Shown piece after piece: positions 60,770 to 64,000 of a DNA stretch of 64,000 bases. The DNA lies in NCBI RefSeq assembly GCF_036884255.1, contig NZ_CP145605.1, positions 558,001 through 622,000 of the forward strand, read 5' to 3'. A program made the translations under genes and the position numbers. The notes beneath the pieces are model-generated. The model saw only the letters and a list, made by a program, of their open reading frames with translations, was not told where the DNA came from and made no database searches. The stretch comes from Paenibacillus tundrae. Its GTDB lineage: Bacteria; Bacillota; Bacilli; Paenibacillales; Paenibacillaceae. How positions within the stretch are numbered: position 1 is the stretch's first letter; each line of letters opens with the position of its first letter.

Positions 60770-61425
60770 ATGTCCCAATCTCCTTGTTTACTCTGCCGGA
60801 TCGCATACATCATTCTTACTTGTTCAACCGAATCGGTTGTTGTATCCAGACGTTCACCAAGAACAGTAATATGTAATTGATTTTTGATCGATGCATGTTT
60901 CTCAATGCTCTCGATGCTTGAGAACTTATATTGGAACTGTTCACCATAATAAAAGTCCATAGCATCTGCCAGTTGGTCATCGACAAAACCAGATCGATAA
61001 AGTTTGCGATCATGCTGTACGAGAGCGATCAAATTTTCTTCGAGTATATCCAGCGCGGGACGATCGCTCTCTTCTAACGTATTCTTTGCTAACTCTAGGT
61101 CAATCTCCATTGGAGTGTTCGAATCTTCTGAACTCTCAAGTAGGAATTTTCCGATAATATTCTCATCGCTATCGTATAGGTTGATATATTTATCGACTTT
61201 TGGTTCGTTCATACTCTGAATAGCTTCCTCAGGGGTTTGTGGCAAATCTTGATTCATGTCTGAAGTCTTGATGTAACCTTCTTTTCCATCTACACCTATA
61301 GCCGCAACTAAATCCTTAGAGGGACTAGTATCAGCAGATGTGGCCGCCAAGCCATAGACACCCGCACCAATCCCTAAGGCAAGAGCCACACCAACTATAG
61401 TGAGTTTTTGTGATTTTGATCTCAC
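60754..61425 (-). CDS. Membrane-anchored exported hypothetical protein, 223 residues
   Basis: Not recognised. A signal/anchor helix (LTIVGVALALGIGAGVYGLA) is followed by an acidic hydrophilic domain (DLPQTPEEAIQSMNEPKVDK, LYDSDENIIGKFLLES) and a C-terminal segment with regular beta pattern ending GDWDIYTID. GTG start at 61425 after TGGAGGTAA. Its fold is perhaps a small extracellular domain of the anti-sigma or DUF4367 kind, but I cannot support that. It precedes no obvious operon partner; the next upstream gene (61486) is also exported and on the same strand. Confidence 0.75.
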   Translation of the reverse strand: MRSKSQKLTIVGVALALGIGAGVYGLAATSADTSPSKDLVAAIGVDGKEGYIKTSDMNQDLPQTPEEAIQSMNEPKVDKYINLYDSDENIIGKFLLESSEDSNTPMEIDLELAKNTLEESDRPALDILEENLIALVQHDRKLYRSGFVDDQLADAMDFYYGEQFQYKFSSIESIEKHASIKNQLHITVLGERLDTTTDSVEQVRMMYAIRQSKQGDWDIYTID

Positions 61426-61485
61426 TAAATTACCTCCATTCTAACCAGACCGCTCATATGAAGAGGCAGAATGATAAATACATGC

Positions 61486-62040
61486 TTAATCATTAAACTC
61501 AACAAAAACATGCATATACCCGTCTATTCCTCCAATACCGGTCGTTTGTTTAATATCCAAAAATTCAAGTTGTTTCTCCCATTCAACTCTTTCTTGATCT
61601 GAGTCATCTGCGTACACTTCAAATAGATAGGCTAAGACAAATGCATTAATGGATGAGGCTCCATTTTTCAATTGTAACCACTCTTTAGGGACAACGAGTT
61701 GATTCTCTCTAGGGATCACAGTCTTTGTAGAGAAGTTAAGGATTATTTCATGCCCTTGATTTGTAATAGTCGTTATCTTGTTCTTCCCATCCCATCGAAT
61801 TGTTGCTCCGGAGGATTTAAAGACATCCTTTACTGGAATATAAATAGAGTTATACTCCGTTGTAGTTAACTTACCGGACTTCGAGACATTTAATACGGAC
61901 TTTTTCAATGAAGAATTGTACGTATGAGCCGCGCGTTCAACAAAAGACAGATCCTCTAAAGATTGGTCATCTGCAGAAGCAACGGAAGCGACACTAACAA
62001 CGAAAGATAACATCAACAATAGGGAAATAAACCGTTTCAT
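61486..62040 (-). CDS. Small secreted copper-amine-oxidase-like (stalk) protein
   Basis: Exported protein of 184 residues. A signal peptide ends at VASVASADDQ. The rest resembles the single stalk domain: IYIPVKDVFKSSGATIRWDG, KITTITNQGHEIILNFST, LVVPKEWLQLKNGA. ATG at 62040 follows AAGGAGGA. It is encoded 60 bp upstream of the exported protein at 60754, likely the same transcript. Possibly a surface protein of the same theme as 20402 and 55630. Confidence 0.82.
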   Translation of the reverse strand: MKRFISLLLMLSFVVSVASVASADDQSLEDLSFVERAAHTYNSSLKKSVLNVSKSGKLTTTEYNSIYIPVKDVFKSSGATIRWDGKNKITTITNQGHEIILNFSTKTVIPRENQLVVPKEWLQLKNGASSINAFVLAYLFEVYADDSDQERVEWEKQLEFLDIKQTTGIGGIDGYMHVFVEFND

Positions 62041-62284
62041 CTTGATGTCCTCCTTACAAAATTTGGCGTGCATGTAATATAAACGCGTAAAGCTGGAGAA
62101 ATGTTTCCTTTATAAACCAATGATCTATTAAACAATATAAATGGTTCTCTAGCCCTCTTCCTCGTCACGTTCAACTCTGAGGTATACAGCTCCAGATTAA
62201 ATAGAGAGATAATCATGTTCTCCACGGGCAGGTTAGTATGATGGATGATAGAATGAAGGAAATCCAGATGCTAGGAGGATGCAA

Positions 62285-63046
62285 ATGTTACCTTTTCCAG
62301 CTGAAACGAGTCGTAAAGTAAAATTTGATTTTATAGATGAGATTAAGAACAAGTTATTAGAAAAGTACGATAAGGACATTGAGGCTATCGGTATTTATGG
62401 TTCAGTTGCTCAAGATAGAGAGGGACCTTATTCAGATATAGAATTGCACATCATTAGTAGAGATGGAGCGGATATACCTACTCGTGAATTAATTTTTCAT
62501 CCGTTCAAATTAGAGCTCTCTACCAAACAAAAATCCGAATGGTTTCATCAAGCAAGCGTAATCGACGATGGATGGGCGCTTAGAGCGGGAAGTTTCGTAC
62601 ATATTACCTCCCTGTACGACCCAAATGGCGTTTTTTCTAAGGCGAAGGAGATTGCGCTCTCAGTATCTGACGAAAGGTTTAGAGAAGTAATAGCAGAATT
62701 TATGATTTGGGAGCCATATGAGACTATGGGTAAGATCCGAAATGCCAAAGCTTCGAATAACCTCTCTTATCTGCCCCGTGCTGTATTTGATCTAACATGG
62801 CAAACGGCTAAATTGATTGGATTAATGAATAAACGGTATTACACCAGTAGAGCCGTAACTCTGGAAGAATCTATGGAAAAACCGATCAAGCCAGAAGGAT
62901 ATGTTGAGTTGGCGAGAAAAGTAATAAGTGGTGAGTTAGCTGATAAGGAAGAGCTTTATTTGCTTTGTGAGAACTTATGGTGTGGTTTGAATAGTTTGCT
63001 TGAGGATTTAAGAATAGAATATCGAAGTGATGTTCTAGATTTGTGA
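62285..63046 (+). CDS. Aminoglycoside nucleotidyltransferase-like (KNTase/ANT(4') type)
   Basis: Protein of 253 residues, the size of kanamycin nucleotidyltransferase. The motif GIYGSVAQDREGPYSDIELH matches the KNTase pattern G-x-Y-G-S...D-G-P-Y-S-D-I-E, and later SNNLSYLPRAVFDLTWQTAK and INKRYYTS-like MNKRYYTSRA align with its C-terminal helical domain. It would adenylate 4'-hydroxyls of aminoglycosides using ATP, if substrate specificity is kept. The ATG at 62285 lies six bases after AGGAGG; the ATG at 62279 abuts it. A terminator follows. Activity is inferred by family. Confidence 0.85.
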   Translation: MLPFPAETSRKVKFDFIDEIKNKLLEKYDKDIEAIGIYGSVAQDREGPYSDIELHIISRDGADIPTRELIFHPFKLELSTKQKSEWFHQASVIDDGWALRAGSFVHITSLYDPNGVFSKAKEIALSVSDERFREVIAEFMIWEPYETMGKIRNAKASNNLSYLPRAVFDLTWQTAKLIGLMNKRYYTSRAVTLEESMEKPIKPEGYVELARKVISGELADKEELYLLCENLWCGLNSLLEDLRIEYRSDVLDL

Positions 63047-63087
63047 AAGCGTAAGATAACAGGAGCCGATCGCATCGTAAAACAAAG

Positions 63088-63119
63088 AAATCAGCTGATC
63101 AATATAATCAGCTGTTTTT
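63088..63119 (+). terminator. Terminator after KNTase-like gene
   Basis: CAGCTGAT (63092-63099) pairs with ATCAGCTG (63107-63114), then T5. Confidence 0.85.
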
Positions 63120-63175
63120 GTTCAGCTAAGGGGCAGGATAGGTCTGGTATTAATTTTACCTTTGCGTTTGTTGGA

Positions 63176-63784
63176 ATGATGTTAATGGCCACCACGGGTT
63201 ATGCGGCAGTCCAGTATCATTCTTTGACGAATACAGATGGGGAAGTTGTATATGAGACTAAGTTGCGTGATACGATTACAGATCAATCAATTAAGGTTGC
63301 AGACAAGATCAATGGGGATTATACATACCAACAGGCGGATGTATTTTTCAAAACTGCGTATGATGTAAACCCACCCTCTTTGCAGGAAAAAGAGGAAATG
63401 ACTACAAGACTGAGACAACAGGCCGAAAAGTCTAAGCAGGGTTATGCAATGATGCCGGTTGAAATGACAGATGAGGTTGCCCATCTATCTGTTACGTATC
63501 AAAACGGCGAAGATAAAATCGAGGCTATGATCCATAATCTGACGGGTAAGAGCGACCCGACATCGTATATCGACGAGAAAGTTGAATTTAAACAGGAAAA
63601 GGTATATGTGAAGGGTGTAGAAATGCTTCAAACAGAATTTGCTCCTTCGCGCGCAATCGAGTTGCAATGGATATACTAGAGCCCAGACAAAAAACAAAGA
63701 TATAGTTACACCGTGCGGGCAAATTCAGATCAAGTAAGTAAAGAAACATTGACGAAAATTGCTGAAAGTTATTTGGATTACTAA
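63176..63784 (+). pseudogene. Gene fragment with in-frame stop, DUF4367-like end
   Basis: The frame from about 63176 codes for 167 residues and stops at TAG 63677-63679, but the same frame continues SPDKKQRYSYTVRANSDQVS and ends KIAESYLDY at 63784, so one GAG-to-TAG type change explains the break. The end resembles the C-terminal part of DUF4367-type extracellular domains. The 5' end is also doubtful: no ribosome site, and the coding pattern (INFTFAFVGMMLMATTGYAA) reaches upstream of the ATG, hinting at a lost N-terminus. Probably a decayed membrane-anchored gene. Confidence 0.65.
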
Positions 63785-63857
63785 AACAACAGAAATCTTC
63801 TCTAATGCTAACTCTGCCAAATGGGATCTTTCATAATTCATGCGGGAAGCACATAGC

Positions 63858-63899
63858 AAGCCTAACTCAAACAGTATGTTATTTGGGTTAGGCTTTTTA
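63858..63899 (+). terminator. Terminator near right edge
   Basis: AGCCTAACTCAAA pairs with TTTGGGTTAGGCT (one mismatch), then T5. Confidence 0.85.
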
Positions 63900-64000
63900 A
63901 TGATTTTGCTTATTCATTTCTGAATGAAATCGTTGAATAAGTATAGGTTTTTGTTGCTTGAGTGAATGTTGGAGCATGTGATGTTTACCTATAATGGGGT

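Overview
The window looks like a stretch of a Paenibacillus-type Bacillota chromosome. Signs of this are strong AGGAGG-type ribosome sites, frequent TTG/GTG starts, a YesM/YesN sensor pair beside a sugar ABC transporter without its own ATPase, several stalk/copper-amine-oxidase-like surface proteins, a caa3-type cytochrome oxidase operon, and a moderate GC content. The organism call is an inference from gene families and style. No rRNA, tRNA, CRISPR array, prophage or transposase gene was recognised.

Layout. 1-7.1 kb: YesN-like regulator (cut by the left edge) and YesM-like kinase, divergent from two sugar permeases and a solute-binding lipoprotein. Five tandem copies of a ~224-bp structured repeat lie between the second permease gene and the binding-protein gene. 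7.2-10.5 kb: a TetR regulator, probably leaderless, and a reductase/alpha-beta-hydrolase fusion, each preceded by the same operator; both flanking gaps are rich in DnaA-box-like 9-mers. 10.6-13.6 kb: chemoreceptor and CheW-like protein with sigma-D-type promoters. 13.9-18.2 kb: SNF2 helicase and SWIM zinc-finger protein. Two 164-bp TA-bounded elements in opposite orientation bracket the CheW and SNF2 genes. 18.5-26.9 kb: VanY-like peptidase, RidA, stalk-domain protein, Gfo/Idh/MocA oxidoreductase, a MerR regulator with an MFS efflux pump, and a P-loop protein.

27-33 kb: UvrD-type helicase, zinc-ribbon coiled-coil protein, TrmB-type regulator and a NUDIX gene broken by one in-frame stop. 33.6-39.4 kb: MscL with an added zinc ribbon, guanine riboswitch with xpt-pbuX, small proteins, and methionine aminopeptidase. 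39.6-45.9 kb: the ctaCDEFG respiratory operon with a DUF420 protein, followed by a beta/gamma-crystallin-like protein. 46.2-50.9 kb: a GntR(YtrA)-controlled ABC export locus ending in a 60-residue hydrophobic peptide gene. 50.9-54.7 kb: an AraC/EamA divergent pair, csaA, and an ArsR regulator with a perfect operator pair controlling two small DMT pumps. 54.9-64 kb: exported proteins, a MarR-MFS drug efflux pair, a CD3324-like protein, two nucleotidyltransferases of the aminoglycoside-modifying type, and a nonsense-interrupted gene at the right edge.

Two themes recur. One is local regulator/transporter pairs with operators that can be read directly. The other is non-coding repeat DNA: a 164-bp element, a family sharing an AAGCGAAGCG core, and a short TTGAACACGCACT element. 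I see no complete undescribed system. The most novel-looking items are the amplified repeat array inside the sugar operon, the inverted 164-bp pair with one copy in the CheW leader, and the self-contained leaderless regulator/operator modules.
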